From Priestia koreensis (GTDB lineage: Bacteria > Bacillota > Bacilli > Bacillales > Bacillaceae_H), in the NCBI RefSeq assembly GCF_001274935.1, contig NZ_LILC01000002.1, forward strand, positions 205,924 to 269,923: 64,000 bases of DNA. Direction: 5' to 3'. This document shows, piece by piece, positions 24,799-33,991 of this stretch. The notes below the pieces were generated by a model. It did no database searches and was not told where the DNA came from. It was given only the letters and a program-made list of their open reading frames with translations. How positions within the stretch are numbered: the stretch's first letter is position 1; each line of letters starts with the position of its first letter. The position numbers and the translations under genes were made by a program.

Positions 24799-24961
24799 AT
24801 TTTGTTAAAAATTTTCAAAAATCCATACGCTTTTCACAAAATTTGTAATACACTTACTAAGTAGGGAAAAAGAAGAGCTTTGCAATAAAAGCTTATTTAT
24901 GACGTAAAGTGATCCGTTGGGTCATTTTTTTCATTTATTTTATGACAACGAAGGTGAGAAA

Positions 24962-25864
24962 ATGGAATTTTTGAAGGTGCTGCTTCCCGTGTTCGCGATT
25001 TTTGTACTAGGGTATGTAGGACAAAAGAAGATTGGGTTTGATCCGAAAACCATTTCGACGATGGCGCTCTACCTGCTGACGCCTGTGCTAGTGTTTCAAA
25101 CGTTTTATAACGCGGTATTTGACCGTACCTACTTATATATGACGCTTTATACGTTCGGATTATGTTTTGCTCTTATTCTCATTGTTTATGTGATTGGGTA
25201 TGTGAGAGGGTACAACAAGGTTGAAACGTGTGGAATGATCCTTGCTTCCGTGTTTATGAATAACGGTAATTACGGGACACCAGTAGTCCTTATGCTCTTT
25301 GGGGCAGTGGGACTTCATTATGCGATTGTGCTTATGGTTATTCAGCAAATGGTTATGTGTACAGTCGGGGTATATTATGCGGCGAAGGGGAGCCCTGATG
25401 CGGATGGGATTCGCTCAGCGGTAAGAGCGGTATACCGAATGCCGATCGTCTACGGTGCTATTCTTGGCGTGCTGTTTCAATACGCGCACATTCCGCTTAG
25501 TAATTCAGTAAAAGAAGCAGTCAATTTAGTCGCAAATGCGGCTATTCCAACGGTTATGATTGTGCTAGGCATGCAACTTGCTAATATATCACTTCGTAAT
25601 TTAGCGAAAAGCAAACTATCACTCTCTCTTTTAGTGAAGCTTCTCGTATCACCGCTTGTTGCCTACGTGCTGACGCTCTTTTTACCGATTGATCCGATGG
25701 TGAAGCAAATTATGATTATTACAGCTGCCATGCCAACTGCTGCAAATACCACGATGTATGCGCTGCAGTATAATACCGATCCGGACTTTGTTTCGTCTGC
25801 GACATTAGTTAGCACATCGCTTAGCCTTGCAACGCTACCGCTTGTGTTTATGGTCGTATTATAA
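24962..25864 (+). CDS. AEC family transporter
   Basis: A 300-residue protein with about ten helices from the auxin-efflux-carrier/malate-permease family (BART superfamily). Family marks: an N-terminal VFAIFVLGYVGQKKIGFD, MILASVFMNNGNYGTPVVLMLFG, the mid-protein VNLVANAAIPTVMIVLGMQLA, and AAMPTAANTTMYALQYNTD near the C-terminus. Substrates of bacterial members include organic acids such as malate or malonate; none can be singled out. The ATG at 24962 follows GAAGGTGAG; earlier in-frame codons have no SD. It is monocistronic with a bidirectional terminator. Confidence 0.87.
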   Translation: MEFLKVLLPVFAIFVLGYVGQKKIGFDPKTISTMALYLLTPVLVFQTFYNAVFDRTYLYMTLYTFGLCFALILIVYVIGYVRGYNKVETCGMILASVFMNNGNYGTPVVLMLFGAVGLHYAIVLMVIQQMVMCTVGVYYAAKGSPDADGIRSAVRAVYRMPIVYGAILGVLFQYAHIPLSNSVKEAVNLVANAAIPTVMIVLGMQLANISLRNLAKSKLSLSLLVKLLVSPLVAYVLTLFLPIDPMVKQIMIITAAMPTAANTTMYALQYNTDPDFVSSATLVSTSLSLATLPLVFMVVL

Positions 25865-25899
25865 AAAAACGTGATGAGATCGCCTCATCACGTTTTTTT
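25865..25899. terminator. bidirectional terminator, AEC / small membrane protein
   Basis: CGTGATGAG (25870-25878) pairs with CTCATCACG (25884-25892), flanked by A and T runs. Confidence 0.9.
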
Positions 25900-26095
25900 A
25901 TGTTTCTTTTGGTTTAGTGCTTTTTTTACGACTCTTACCCCAAAGGACAAGATCGAAGATGGCAAATAAAATACTCACGGTGATCATGACGTTGAAGCGA
26001 TAACTTATTGGGAGAAAAAAGGTCAGTATTAATAGAAGGGTGTAGGTGGCATGAACCATGATAAAGGGCTTTGCGTACATTTTTCGATAACTCAC
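25898..26095 (-). CDS. small two-helix membrane protein
   Basis: A 65-residue protein with two membrane segments (about residues 11-30 and 35-52) and a basic tail SRKKSTKPKE. The start is GTG at 26095, 9 bases after GGAG of AAAGGAGTGA; an internal ATG five codons later has no SD. I do not recognise a family; small proteins of this shape are common in Bacilli. It is convergent with the AEC transporter gene. Confidence 0.65.
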   Translation of the reverse strand: MSYRKMYAKPFIMVHATYTLLLILTFFLPISYRFNVMITVSILFAIFDLVLWGKSRKKSTKPKET

Positions 26096-26413
26096 CGCTT
26101 ATCACTCCTTTGTTCAAAAAAATTTTCACTCTCTCAAGCTATATCTATTCCTAATTTAACCATTCGATACGAAGATAAAAACTCCTTTATTTGAATATTT
26201 ACTTCGGGAATCAGCGAAAAAGCATGGACGTACGAAAAAAGATGAAGAAAAAGAATGAAGAACGACAGCCTCAGGCAAACTAGCTTGGGGCTGTTTCGTT
26301 TGTTGATGTGAGGAAAAATTTTCAAACAAATCCCTCTTATGTCTCATTAATTTATTGGAATATTCAGTTAAAATAAAGAGGTAGAAAAAATGAAGAACAA
26401 GGGGGAGAAAGAC
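26096..26413. other. intergenic region with a large hairpin
   Basis: No gene is supported here. One feature stands out: a two-tier hairpin from about 26262 to 26302, with outer arms AACGA/TCGTT, then CAGCC/GGCTG, and an inner CAGGC/GCTTG. It precedes a T-rich tract on the minus strand. It may be a terminator or part of the dacC leader. Confidence 0.5.
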
Positions 26414-27898
26414 ATGGACAAGCAAATGTTAAAAAGATGGCTGTTACCGCTCTTTATTTTTTGCTTAGTTGTAATGCCATTTGCGACAAATCACGGCTCG
26501 AATGTTGAAGCAGCAGGCGATTATGCGAAGCTGTCAGAGCAAATTAATACGATTTTACAGGACGACCGACTGAGTGGAGGAATTGCTTCCATTAGCGTTC
26601 GTGATGCAGAAACAGGGAAGGTCGTATTAGAGCGAATGGGCAATACCCGATTGAAGACCGCTTCTAATATGAAGTTATTCACCGCATCTGCAGCGCTTGA
26701 GACGCTTGGGTCCGATTATCGTTTTAAAACGGAAATCTATACGGACGGAAATAAGAAGAATGGCAAACTAAGTGGGAATCTCTATCTAAAAGGAAAAGGT
26801 GATTTTTCTCTTTTAGAAGAGGATTTTCAAACGCTTGCCAAGGAAGTAAAAAAACGTGGCATTACAGAAGTGAAGGGGAATGTGGTAGCGGACGATAGCT
26901 GGTACAATGACGTGCGCTTGTCTGAGGACTTAGTGTGGAGTGATGAACCATTTTACTACGGAGCACAGATTTCAGCGTTAACAGCTTCACCAAACACGGA
27001 TTATGATGCGGGAACGGTGATTGTGGAAACGACGCCAACAACGGTAGGGAAGCCTGCACGTGTCGCGTTTGTTCCTCACACAAACTATGCGAAAATTATT
27101 AATCACACTAAAACGGTTGCATCAGACGGCGCGAAGAAAATTTCAGTGACGCGCAATCATGGAACGAATGAAATTTTAGTAGAAGGAACAATTCCGGAAA
27201 AAGCAACGGCTAGCCGCTCATGGGTGACGCTATGGGAGCCAACGGGCTATGCGCTTGATCTGTTTACACAGGCTCTAAAAAAAGAAGGCATTCGCGTCAA
27301 GGGGAAGAACAATACATACGGAATTACACCAGCAAAAGCCTCTTTACTTTATACGAAATCATCTAAGCCGCTGTCAGAGCTCATGGTGCCATTTATGAAG
27401 CTCAGCAACAATACGATTGCGGAAAGCTTAGTAAAAGAAATGGGGCAAGTGGTATACAAGGAAGGAAGCTGGGAGAAAGGCCTTGATGTTATTCGAGCTT
27501 ATGCTGAAAAAGAAGGCGTCAATGTTAAAACGCTCCGCTTCCGAGATGGATCTGGTTTATCACACGTGACAAACGTGCCAACGAATGAGATCTCAAAGCT
27601 TCTTGTGAACGTGCAAAAAGAAAAATGGTTTCATGACTATGAATATTCGCTTCCTGTCGCAGGAAACAGTGATCGTATGACAGGCGGAACGCTTAGAAAT
27701 CGCATGAAGGGAACAGCTGCGGAAGGAACCGTTTTGGCGAAGACGGGAACGATTACAGGTGCGAGTGCGCTGTCTGGATATGTGACAACAAAAAGCGGGG
27801 AAAAGCTCGTATTCTCACTCATTTTAAATAACTTTATTGCAGATGATGTCAAAAGCATTGAAGATCAAATAGCGGTTGCGTTAGCAAGCTATCAGTAA
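26414..27898 (+). CDS. dacC: D-Ala-D-Ala carboxypeptidase/endopeptidase PBP4a (S13)
   Basis: A 494-residue secreted penicillin-binding protein very like B. subtilis DacC. The signal peptide is KRWLLPLFIFCLVVMPFA. The three active-site motifs are visible: SxxK as S84NMK, SxN as LSNNTIAE, and KTG in AKTGTITGASALSGY. The insertion between the first two motifs (residues about 95-300, with LKGKGDFSLLEEDF and SALTASPNTDYDAGTVIVE) is typical of class C PBPs of family S13. It trims peptide stems of peptidoglycan outside the membrane. The ATG at 26414 follows GGGGGAG; an ATG eight codons earlier is less likely. A perfect 18-bp stem terminator follows. Confidence 0.92.
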   Translation: MDKQMLKRWLLPLFIFCLVVMPFATNHGSNVEAAGDYAKLSEQINTILQDDRLSGGIASISVRDAETGKVVLERMGNTRLKTASNMKLFTASAALETLGSDYRFKTEIYTDGNKKNGKLSGNLYLKGKGDFSLLEEDFQTLAKEVKKRGITEVKGNVVADDSWYNDVRLSEDLVWSDEPFYYGAQISALTASPNTDYDAGTVIVETTPTTVGKPARVAFVPHTNYAKIINHTKTVASDGAKKISVTRNHGTNEILVEGTIPEKATASRSWVTLWEPTGYALDLFTQALKKEGIRVKGKNNTYGITPAKASLLYTKSSKPLSELMVPFMKLSNNTIAESLVKEMGQVVYKEGSWEKGLDVIRAYAEKEGVNVKTLRFRDGSGLSHVTNVPTNEISKLLVNVQKEKWFHDYEYSLPVAGNSDRMTGGTLRNRMKGTAAEGTVLAKTGTITGASALSGYVTTKSGEKLVFSLILNNFIADDVKSIEDQIAVALASYQ

Positions 27899-27903
27899 TC
27901 ATG

Positions 27904-27945
27904 AAAAAGGGGCGAAGCGCTGTGTAGAGCGCTTCGCCCCTTTTT
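27904..27945. terminator. bidirectional terminator, dacC / quinone oxidoreductase
   Basis: A perfect 18-bp stem, AAAAAGGGGCGAAGCGCT with its complement at 27928-27945. Confidence 0.93.
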
Positions 27946-27949
27946 AGTG

Positions 27950-28936
27950 TTATTCTCCTGCGATTTTAGCAACAATTTTACCGCGTACGTGACGGTCGGC
28001 AAGCTTTTGTAGTCCTTGAGGAATTTCATCAAGGGAAATGACTTCTTCAAGAAGAGACGAGATTTTTCCGTCTGCTAACAGCTGAAGCATTTCATCACCC
28101 ATCTTCGCAAAATCACGTTGTTCGTCCATATTATTAGAGGAATGCCCCGCACCTAGCGCTACTTCATGATAAGAAGGAGAGATCGTGAACGGTTTGATTT
28201 TTGTGTAATCAGGTGCGCCTGCGATAAATGCAAGATGCCCGTTGAACGTTAAAACGTCTAAAGAAGTCGTTGCGTTATCACGACTTACCGTATCTAATAC
28301 ATAATTCACACCAACGCCGTTTGTCAGCTCCATTACTTTCTCAACGAAGTTCTCTTTACGGTAGTCAATCGCATAATCAGCACCAAGCTCTTTTACGTAG
28401 GCGTGGTTCTCTTCGGAAGCCGTTGTAAAGACTGTTAGGCCTGCTTGTTTTGCGAGCTGAATCGCAAAGCCACCAACACCGCCAGCCCCTGCATGAACTA
28501 AAATGGTCTTGCCTTCTTGAATGTGCATTTTACGGAAGAGGGCTTGATACGCGGTATATCCCGCACACGGAAGCGCTACTGCATCCTCAAAGCTAATATC
28601 ATCTGGAATACGAGAAATTGTATGAGCAGTCGTCACCGCGTACTCAGCAAAGTTTCCGTCATTCGCTAAGCTCGCATGATACACGACGCGGTCACCTTTC
28701 TTCCATTCAGTTACGCCTTCTCCTACTTCTTCAATTAATCCAGCTCCATCAACGCCCACAATGTGTGGATAGTTCCAATCTGGGTTATTGCCGTTTGCCA
28801 CTTTATAATCGACAGGATTAAGTCCTGTTGCGTGTACTTTCACTAATACCTCGCCACTTTTTGGAGAGGGAGTAGGAACTTCTCCTACCTTCATATCTTG
28901 CCACTGATCGCCTTTTTGTAATAATAATGTTTTCAT
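27950..28936 (-). CDS. zinc-type alcohol dehydrogenase / NADPH:quinone reductase
   Basis: A 328-residue medium-chain dehydrogenase of the quinone oxidoreductase group. The GroES-like N-terminal half includes VHATGLNPVDYKVANGN and VGVDGAGLIEEVGEGVTEWKKGDRVVYH. The Rossmann half has the NADPH motif VHAGAGGVGGFAIQLAKQ. No catalytic zinc cysteine/histidine set is seen, which fits the zinc-free QOR type despite the family name. It probably reduces quinones or enones in stress defence. The ATG at 28936 follows GAGGAGG by 8 bases; the long upstream extension of the frame is untranslated leader. Confidence 0.87.
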   Translation of the reverse strand: MKTLLLQKGDQWQDMKVGEVPTPSPKSGEVLVKVHATGLNPVDYKVANGNNPDWNYPHIVGVDGAGLIEEVGEGVTEWKKGDRVVYHASLANDGNFAEYAVTTAHTISRIPDDISFEDAVALPCAGYTAYQALFRKMHIQEGKTILVHAGAGGVGGFAIQLAKQAGLTVFTTASEENHAYVKELGADYAIDYRKENFVEKVMELTNGVGVNYVLDTVSRDNATTSLDVLTFNGHLAFIAGAPDYTKIKPFTISPSYHEVALGAGHSSNNMDEQRDFAKMGDEMLQLLADGKISSLLEEVISLDEIPQGLQKLADRHVRGKIVAKIAGE

Positions 28937-29187
28937 TTTGATTGCCTCCTCTAAGAAATGATGTTCTATCGTTACTATAACCGAATAGCGGATGATTAAA
29001 CGGTTGTCTGCACAACGAAAAGTATGAACTGAAAAGAACAAAAAAGAAAGAAGGCACCTTTTGGGTACTGACTTGTTTTGATTTTGTAAGAAAGTGATTT
29101 CGGGATGTTTATTCGACAAAATTTGACAAGTAGAGAAGATGAATGGTGTGGGCGGTGTTGGTAAATGAAGGTGTCGTTTAATGGTTT

Positions 29188-29217
29188 AAAGCGATGGGGG
29201 TCAGACCCCCATCGCTT
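29188..29217. repeat. perfect 15-bp inverted repeat at gene end
   Basis: AAAGCGATGGGGGTC (29188-29202) is followed by its exact complement GACCCCCATCGCTTT (29203-29217, sharing the centre). It includes the last five codons and the stop of the ABC permease gene. The T-tract is weak, but the plus side is T-rich. It may act as a terminator or mRNA 3' stabiliser. Confidence 0.7.
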
Positions 29218-31096
29218 TGTTTAGTTTCCCCATATAATGTAGTCGCAGCCAAATGAAAAACACAACCTGCGCCATCAAGAAACAGCCCAACACCACAGCT
29301 AGTTCAGTGCGGATATTTCCGTACTCTTTGTACATCGTTTGCAGCGTCACAAAGGCGACGGAGCTGTGGATCATCGCAATGATGAGCGGTAGGAACGCTT
29401 GGAAAGCGAGCTGCTTTGTGATGATGGAGCGCTGCTGTGATGCGCTAAGACCAATGCGTCGCAAAATCGTTAGCTGCTTCACGTCTTCATCAAAGTTTGT
29501 GAAGAGGCGGAAGTATAAGAAGCTAGCTGACGTGACGAAAAAGATAATTCCAACGAGCGATGAGACAAGCAGCATGACGTTGTATGCTTGACGTACCATT
29601 TGATACAGAACGCCAACGCTCGTATACGAATACTCGGTGCTCCGGGATGTCATTTTCACCAGAGAAGGCGCAATGTTATTTGTGTCCTTCCACTGTGAGT
29701 CTTTGACGTTATACGTATAGTAATGAGCATCTGGTTGGATGCCGGAAAACTCCTTCATGTCCGCGTCTGCTACAACGAGCATTGCCCCGACGTTTGGGTT
29801 ATTAGCGACGATGGGAGCGATATTAGAACGAGATTGAATCGTTTTGGCAATGCCTGAGTTTCCTGTATAAAAGCGGACCGTATCTCCTTGATAAGTGGAA
29901 CTGAAGTTTCGATAATACAGAACGCTACCACTTCGAACGTCTACAGGTTTTTTCCCTTGAATTTTACGAAGTTTGTTAAATTCGAAACCGCTCATTACGA
30001 GAGTTGTTTTAGCTACGCTCGTTTGCATCACGCGAATTTCCCCGTCAAAGGCTTGATACGTAAGCTTGTCTTTTGCAATATCTTTGCGGATCAAGTTCAT
30101 ATGCTTTTCTTCGTTTTTGTTGCCAGGAAGGCTTAAGTAGTTAATCTCGGTCGGATAAAAGCTTTTTATGTTTTCAGCGTAGGACTGTATGGCTGAGAAC
30201 GTTCCAATCGAGCAAAAAGCAACGGTTAAAACCATCGTCATCAGGAAAAATGTCCGCGCATGATCCTTTAGACGGAAGCTCAGTCCTGAGACGGTGAGCA
30301 TGCGTTCTCCATTTGCTTTTATGCCGGGTGATTTTTGGATCTTTTGAAACAAGAAGATTAAAAACTGTGAAAAGAAGAAATACGTCCCGATTGTGACGAG
30401 ACCGACAATGACTAGAAAATCTTTTACAATATCGAGCTGTCCATTAATAAAAATGGCACGAGAATAGCCGTAGCCAAGCGTTGCGATAGCCACCAAAACA
30501 AAAAACAGGTTGGCTTTTTTAAAGTGACGTGGCTTGCTGCTTTCAGATAGTAGGGCGATGATTTTTTTACTGCGAACGAAATAAGGCGTGAACATCGATA
30601 CCACTAAGAAGAGAACAAAAAATGATCCCATCGTAAGGACGAGTGGTTTCCAGTCCATATAGAAAGACAGCGTATTTAAATCAAGAAATTTCCCGCTTGC
30701 TAAGTAAAAGAGCTTGCTTAATAAAAGCGCCATTCCCATTCCAAACAAAATCGAAGCGAGTCCAAGTAAAAAGTTTTCTAAGAACAGCATGTTCCGAATT
30801 TGACGCGGCTTCGCACCTAAAATGGTTAGAACACCAAGCTGCTTCGAACGCAGTCTTAAGTATGCAGCAACGGAGTAGGTCACAAATAAAAATGAGAAAA
30901 TAAAGATAATCACTTCTGCGGAGTACATGGCGTATTTTCCAATCTCCTTCACCGTTCCGCTTTCAATTTCAGGGTGAAACATAAAAAGAGCACAGAGGCC
31001 AAAGATCATGACTGAAAAGGAACTGCTAATAAAATAAGACCAATAGACCTGAAAGTTTCGTCGAACGTTATTCCATGCGAGCTCACGCATGTTCAT
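29201..31096 (-). CDS. BceB-type ABC transporter permease (FtsX-like), orphan
   Basis: A 631-residue permease with the layout of BceB/YxdM: one N-terminal helix, a first FtsX domain (helices 2-4, with LRLRSKQLGVLTILGAKPRQIRNM), further helices, a large extracellular domain of about 180 residues (roughly 310-495) and a second FtsX domain (FRLFTNFDEDVKQLTILRRIGLSASQQR). BceAB-type transporters sense and resist peptide antibiotics such as bacitracin, and pair with a BceA ATPase and BceRS two-component system. None of these genes lies beside it; upstream is the iron operon. The ATG at 31096 follows AGGAAGGTG. It may use a remote ATPase or be a remnant of a larger module. Confidence 0.85.
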   Translation of the reverse strand: MNMRELAWNNVRRNFQVYWSYFISSSFSVMIFGLCALFMFHPEIESGTVKEIGKYAMYSAEVIIFIFSFLFVTYSVAAYLRLRSKQLGVLTILGAKPRQIRNMLFLENFLLGLASILFGMGMALLLSKLFYLASGKFLDLNTLSFYMDWKPLVLTMGSFFVLFLVVSMFTPYFVRSKKIIALLSESSKPRHFKKANLFFVLVAIATLGYGYSRAIFINGQLDIVKDFLVIVGLVTIGTYFFFSQFLIFLFQKIQKSPGIKANGERMLTVSGLSFRLKDHARTFFLMTMVLTVAFCSIGTFSAIQSYAENIKSFYPTEINYLSLPGNKNEEKHMNLIRKDIAKDKLTYQAFDGEIRVMQTSVAKTTLVMSGFEFNKLRKIQGKKPVDVRSGSVLYYRNFSSTYQGDTVRFYTGNSGIAKTIQSRSNIAPIVANNPNVGAMLVVADADMKEFSGIQPDAHYYTYNVKDSQWKDTNNIAPSLVKMTSRSTEYSYTSVGVLYQMVRQAYNVMLLVSSLVGIIFFVTSASFLYFRLFTNFDEDVKQLTILRRIGLSASQQRSIITKQLAFQAFLPLIIAMIHSSVAFVTLQTMYKEYGNIRTELAVVLGCFLMAQVVFFIWLRLHYMGKLNKAMGV

Positions 31097-31232
31097 GGCT
31101 TTCACCTTCCTAATTACGAATTTCTTAATTCTTACTATAAAAGAAGATGGGCGATAAAAATATCGCGTAACCTTACGACTATCTTACAAAATTGTAAGGA
31201 ACGATGAAAGAAGCGAAAGTTGAAAAAATAGA

Positions 31233-31293
31233 TTGACAAGAATCCATTTTCTAATAATAATAAAAACAGTTAATGATAATGAGAATTATTTTC
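31233..31293 (+). promoter_or_regulatory. efeUOB promoter with Fur box
   Basis: A consensus -35 TTGACA (31233-31238) and a -10 like TAATAAT (31255-31261) are followed by GATAATGAGAATTATTTTC (31275-31293). The latter matches the classic 19-bp Fur box at most positions and overlaps the start of transcription, so iron should repress the operon. Confidence 0.85.
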
Positions 31294-31317
31294 GATTAGT
31301 GGAGGGGACTATACATA

Positions 31318-32799
31318 ATGAAACGTGTTTTGTTTAGCTTGTTGGCGTTCGTATTACTAGTTTGCATCGTGTTTCCTTCTTATATAGGAGCAAAAGAAAT
31401 TCCAGGAAAAGCGGGAATTGAGGCTTCCACTAAAAGCGTTGATGGAACCATCAGTGCGGTAAAAAAGAACGACTGGGCTGAAAGTGAGGTAGCCTTTGAA
31501 CAATTCAAGCAGCAATGGACGAAAGTTGAGGGAGATGTTCGAGAAGAATCACTTTCTACATATGGAAAGATTAAAACGAAAATGGCAGCAGTCTCCATTG
31601 CGCTGTTAAATCAAGACGCTGAGAAGGCTGAAGAGTCTCTTCAGGAACTGCAGCTTCTTTTGTCACAATATATAAAAGGTCAGGGAGATGGAAAAACGCC
31701 TGCATCTTCTAAGCTTACATTATCGACCTACGTTTCTTTACTAGAGGAAACGAAACAAACGTTAAAAGATGGCGACCTTCCGAAGGCTAAGGCACAGGTA
31801 GGACAGCTAAAATCACAGTGGTTAACGGTAGAAGGCGAAGTGGTTGGTCAATCAAAAGTGGCGTACAACAACTCAGAAAAACGCCTCGTATTGCTTGATT
31901 CTTATGTTTCTTCTGAAAGCGGTTTAAAAAAGGCTGAGAAAACGGTCGGTCATATGATCGCTGATTTAAAGCCGTTATCAAATACAGCATACGGCGTGTG
32001 GGATGCTGCGCTTATTCCGATCCGCGAGGGACTTGAGGCGCTGCTTGTCATCGGTGCACTCCTTACCTTCACAAAGCGCGGCCAGCAAAAACGCGGCAGT
32101 CAATGGGTGTGGGGGGGTACAATCGCCGGTATCCTTTCAAGCATTGCGATCGGCTTTTTAGTGAGCTATGTGCTGAGCGCTGCCGCATTTGGCCAAAATA
32201 ACTTTTTAATTAACGGTTGGTCAGGCGTGATCGCAAGCGTCATGCTTCTCTATGTGAGCTACTGGCTTCACCGCAATTCGAACATTAAGCGCTGGAATGC
32301 TTTTATGACGAGCAAAACGGAAAAGGCATTGAGTAATGGGAAAGTGATTTCTTTTGCCGTACTTGCGTTTCTTGCGGTGTTACGTGAAGGCATTGAGACC
32401 GTTATTTTCCTAGTGGGAATGGCGAATCAAATGTCTATGAACAAGCTTTTAGCAGGTATGGGCGTCGGATTTGGTATTTTAATCGTTATCGGCTTCCTCA
32501 TGCTGAAGCTGAGCGTTCGCTTGCCGCTGAAGCCGTTTTTCCTTGTATCTAGCATTATCGTATTCTATCTATGTCTGAAGTTCATGGGCTCAGGGATTCA
32601 TAGCCTACAGCTAGCAGGATTCCTTCCATCAACGGTACATGATTATATTCCAAGCTTCTCAACGCTGAGCGTGTATCCGTCTTGGTACAGCACGCTTCCA
32701 CAGCTAATCATCGTCGTGGTTGCCGTTGCGGCTTTTGTGATACAGAGAGTGAACAAGAACAAAACAACTAAAATCCAATCAAATCAGGAGGCCATCTAA
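31318..32799 (+). CDS. efeU: iron permease EfeU (FTR1 family)
   Basis: A 493-residue membrane protein. After a signal-like helix comes an extracytoplasmic region (residues about 25-220) with two related helical repeats (KKNDWAESEVAFEQFKQQW, KDGDLPKAKAQVGQLKSQW). Then seven helices carry the two REGLE-type iron-binding motifs, IPIREGLEALLVIG and AVLREGIETVIFLVG. In EfeUOB systems this is the channel through which iron crosses the membrane. The ATG is preceded by GGAGGGG. efeO follows one base after its stop, and the Fur box lies upstream. Confidence 0.93.
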   Translation: MKRVLFSLLAFVLLVCIVFPSYIGAKEIPGKAGIEASTKSVDGTISAVKKNDWAESEVAFEQFKQQWTKVEGDVREESLSTYGKIKTKMAAVSIALLNQDAEKAEESLQELQLLLSQYIKGQGDGKTPASSKLTLSTYVSLLEETKQTLKDGDLPKAKAQVGQLKSQWLTVEGEVVGQSKVAYNNSEKRLVLLDSYVSSESGLKKAEKTVGHMIADLKPLSNTAYGVWDAALIPIREGLEALLVIGALLTFTKRGQQKRGSQWVWGGTIAGILSSIAIGFLVSYVLSAAAFGQNNFLINGWSGVIASVMLLYVSYWLHRNSNIKRWNAFMTSKTEKALSNGKVISFAVLAFLAVLREGIETVIFLVGMANQMSMNKLLAGMGVGFGILIVIGFLMLKLSVRLPLKPFFLVSSIIVFYLCLKFMGSGIHSLQLAGFLPSTVHDYIPSFSTLSVYPSWYSTLPQLIIVVVAVAAFVIQRVNKNKTTKIQSNQEAI

Positions 32800-32800
32800 G

Positions 32801-33961
32801 ATGAGTGTTCGTAAAAAATTTGTTTATACAGCCCTAAGTTTATCCCTATTTACTGTTCCAGCTTTAAGTGCTTGTGGAGCGGACAAAGCGTCTGAGCCGA
32901 CAAAAGCAGAAAGCTCTCAGAAGGACGGAAGCATGAAGGAAAACGTGAAAAGCATGCAAAAAACGTTAGCTGCGCTTCAAGCCGGTTTAGATAAAAAGGA
33001 CGAAAAAAAGGTCGTTGCACAAGGAAAGAAGCTAAACGATCAGTGGCTGTCCTATGAAACAGAAATTCGTGAAAAGTATCCTCTGTTATATACAGACGCT
33101 GAGAAATATTTGCAGCCACTATACAACGAAGTGACAAAAGAAAAAGTCGATCTAGATAAGATTCAAGAGATAGGGGTTCAAGCAGGGCGTTCACTAGATC
33201 AATTAGCAAACGCCAAAAAAGCAGCCGCGAAAACGTCTGAAGCGTTAGATAAAGCAGTGGCGGATTATAAAACATACGTAGAAGAACAAACGGAAGAGCT
33301 CGTAAAAACGACGACTGCCTTTACAGATGCCGTTCGTGCCAATGATGCGGAAAAGGCAAAATTCGCTTACGGACAAGCGCGTGTGTACTATGAGCGCATT
33401 GAGCCGATTGCTGAAAGCTTCGGAGATTTAGATCCAAAAATTGACGCCCGTGAAAATGACGTATCAGCAGACGAGTGGAGCGGATTCCATCGTATTGAAA
33501 AAGCGCTTTGGAAGGACGGATCACTAGAAGGAATGGCGACTTATGCCGATCAGTTAGATAAAGATGTTGCGGAACTTCAAGGTGAGATTAAAAACGTTAA
33601 GCTTACGTCCACACAAGTAGTGGCAGGTTCAATGGAATTACTAAACGAAGCGGCCATTTCGAAAGTGACAGGTGAGGAAGAGCGCTATTCACATATTGAC
33701 TTAGTAGACCTAGCGGCAAACGTTGAAGGATCACAGGCGATTTATCATGCGATTTTACCAGCTCTAACAGATAAAAATCCTGATCTATCAAATCAGCTTG
33801 ATACCGAGTTCAACCAGCTAACAGAAACATTAACAAAGTATAAGCAAGGTGATTCTTACGTAGCGTACACAACGTTATCAAAAGAGCAAGTACGTGAACT
33901 AAGTCAGCAGCTGAGCTCATTATCAGAATCAATGGCACAAACGGCTGAAATTTTTCAGTAA
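32801..33961 (+). CDS. efeO: EfeO lipoprotein (M75/imelysin domain)
   Basis: A 386-residue lipoprotein with signal peptide and lipobox LSAC (Cys25). Residues about 40-125 repeat the helical unit seen in EfeU (KKDEKKVVAQGKKLNDQWLSYE). Residues about 140-385 form the M75/imelysin-like domain, with the metal-binding HxxE of GFHRIEKALW and a later YSHIDLVDLAANVEGSQAIYHAI. EfeO captures iron on the cell surface and hands it to EfeU. SD AGGAGG lies inside the end of efeU, consistent with coupled translation. Confidence 0.92.
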   Translation: MSVRKKFVYTALSLSLFTVPALSACGADKASEPTKAESSQKDGSMKENVKSMQKTLAALQAGLDKKDEKKVVAQGKKLNDQWLSYETEIREKYPLLYTDAEKYLQPLYNEVTKEKVDLDKIQEIGVQAGRSLDQLANAKKAAAKTSEALDKAVADYKTYVEEQTEELVKTTTAFTDAVRANDAEKAKFAYGQARVYYERIEPIAESFGDLDPKIDARENDVSADEWSGFHRIEKALWKDGSLEGMATYADQLDKDVAELQGEIKNVKLTSTQVVAGSMELLNEAAISKVTGEEERYSHIDLVDLAANVEGSQAIYHAILPALTDKNPDLSNQLDTEFNQLTETLTKYKQGDSYVAYTTLSKEQVRELSQQLSSLSESMAQTAEIFQ

Positions 33962-33991
33962 GCGAACGGATTCAGTAAGGAGGATATAGAT

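Noticed and set aside
26134..26425. Two minus-strand frames upstream of dacC
   Set aside because: No SD, low-complexity Phe/Ser/Leu content, and they overlap the dacC signal-peptide region and a hairpin.
31275..31293. Considered whether the Fur-like site is a Zur or PerR box
   Set aside because: The GATAATGAGAATTATTTTC pattern and the efeUOB context fit Fur best; PerR and Zur boxes have different inner bases.
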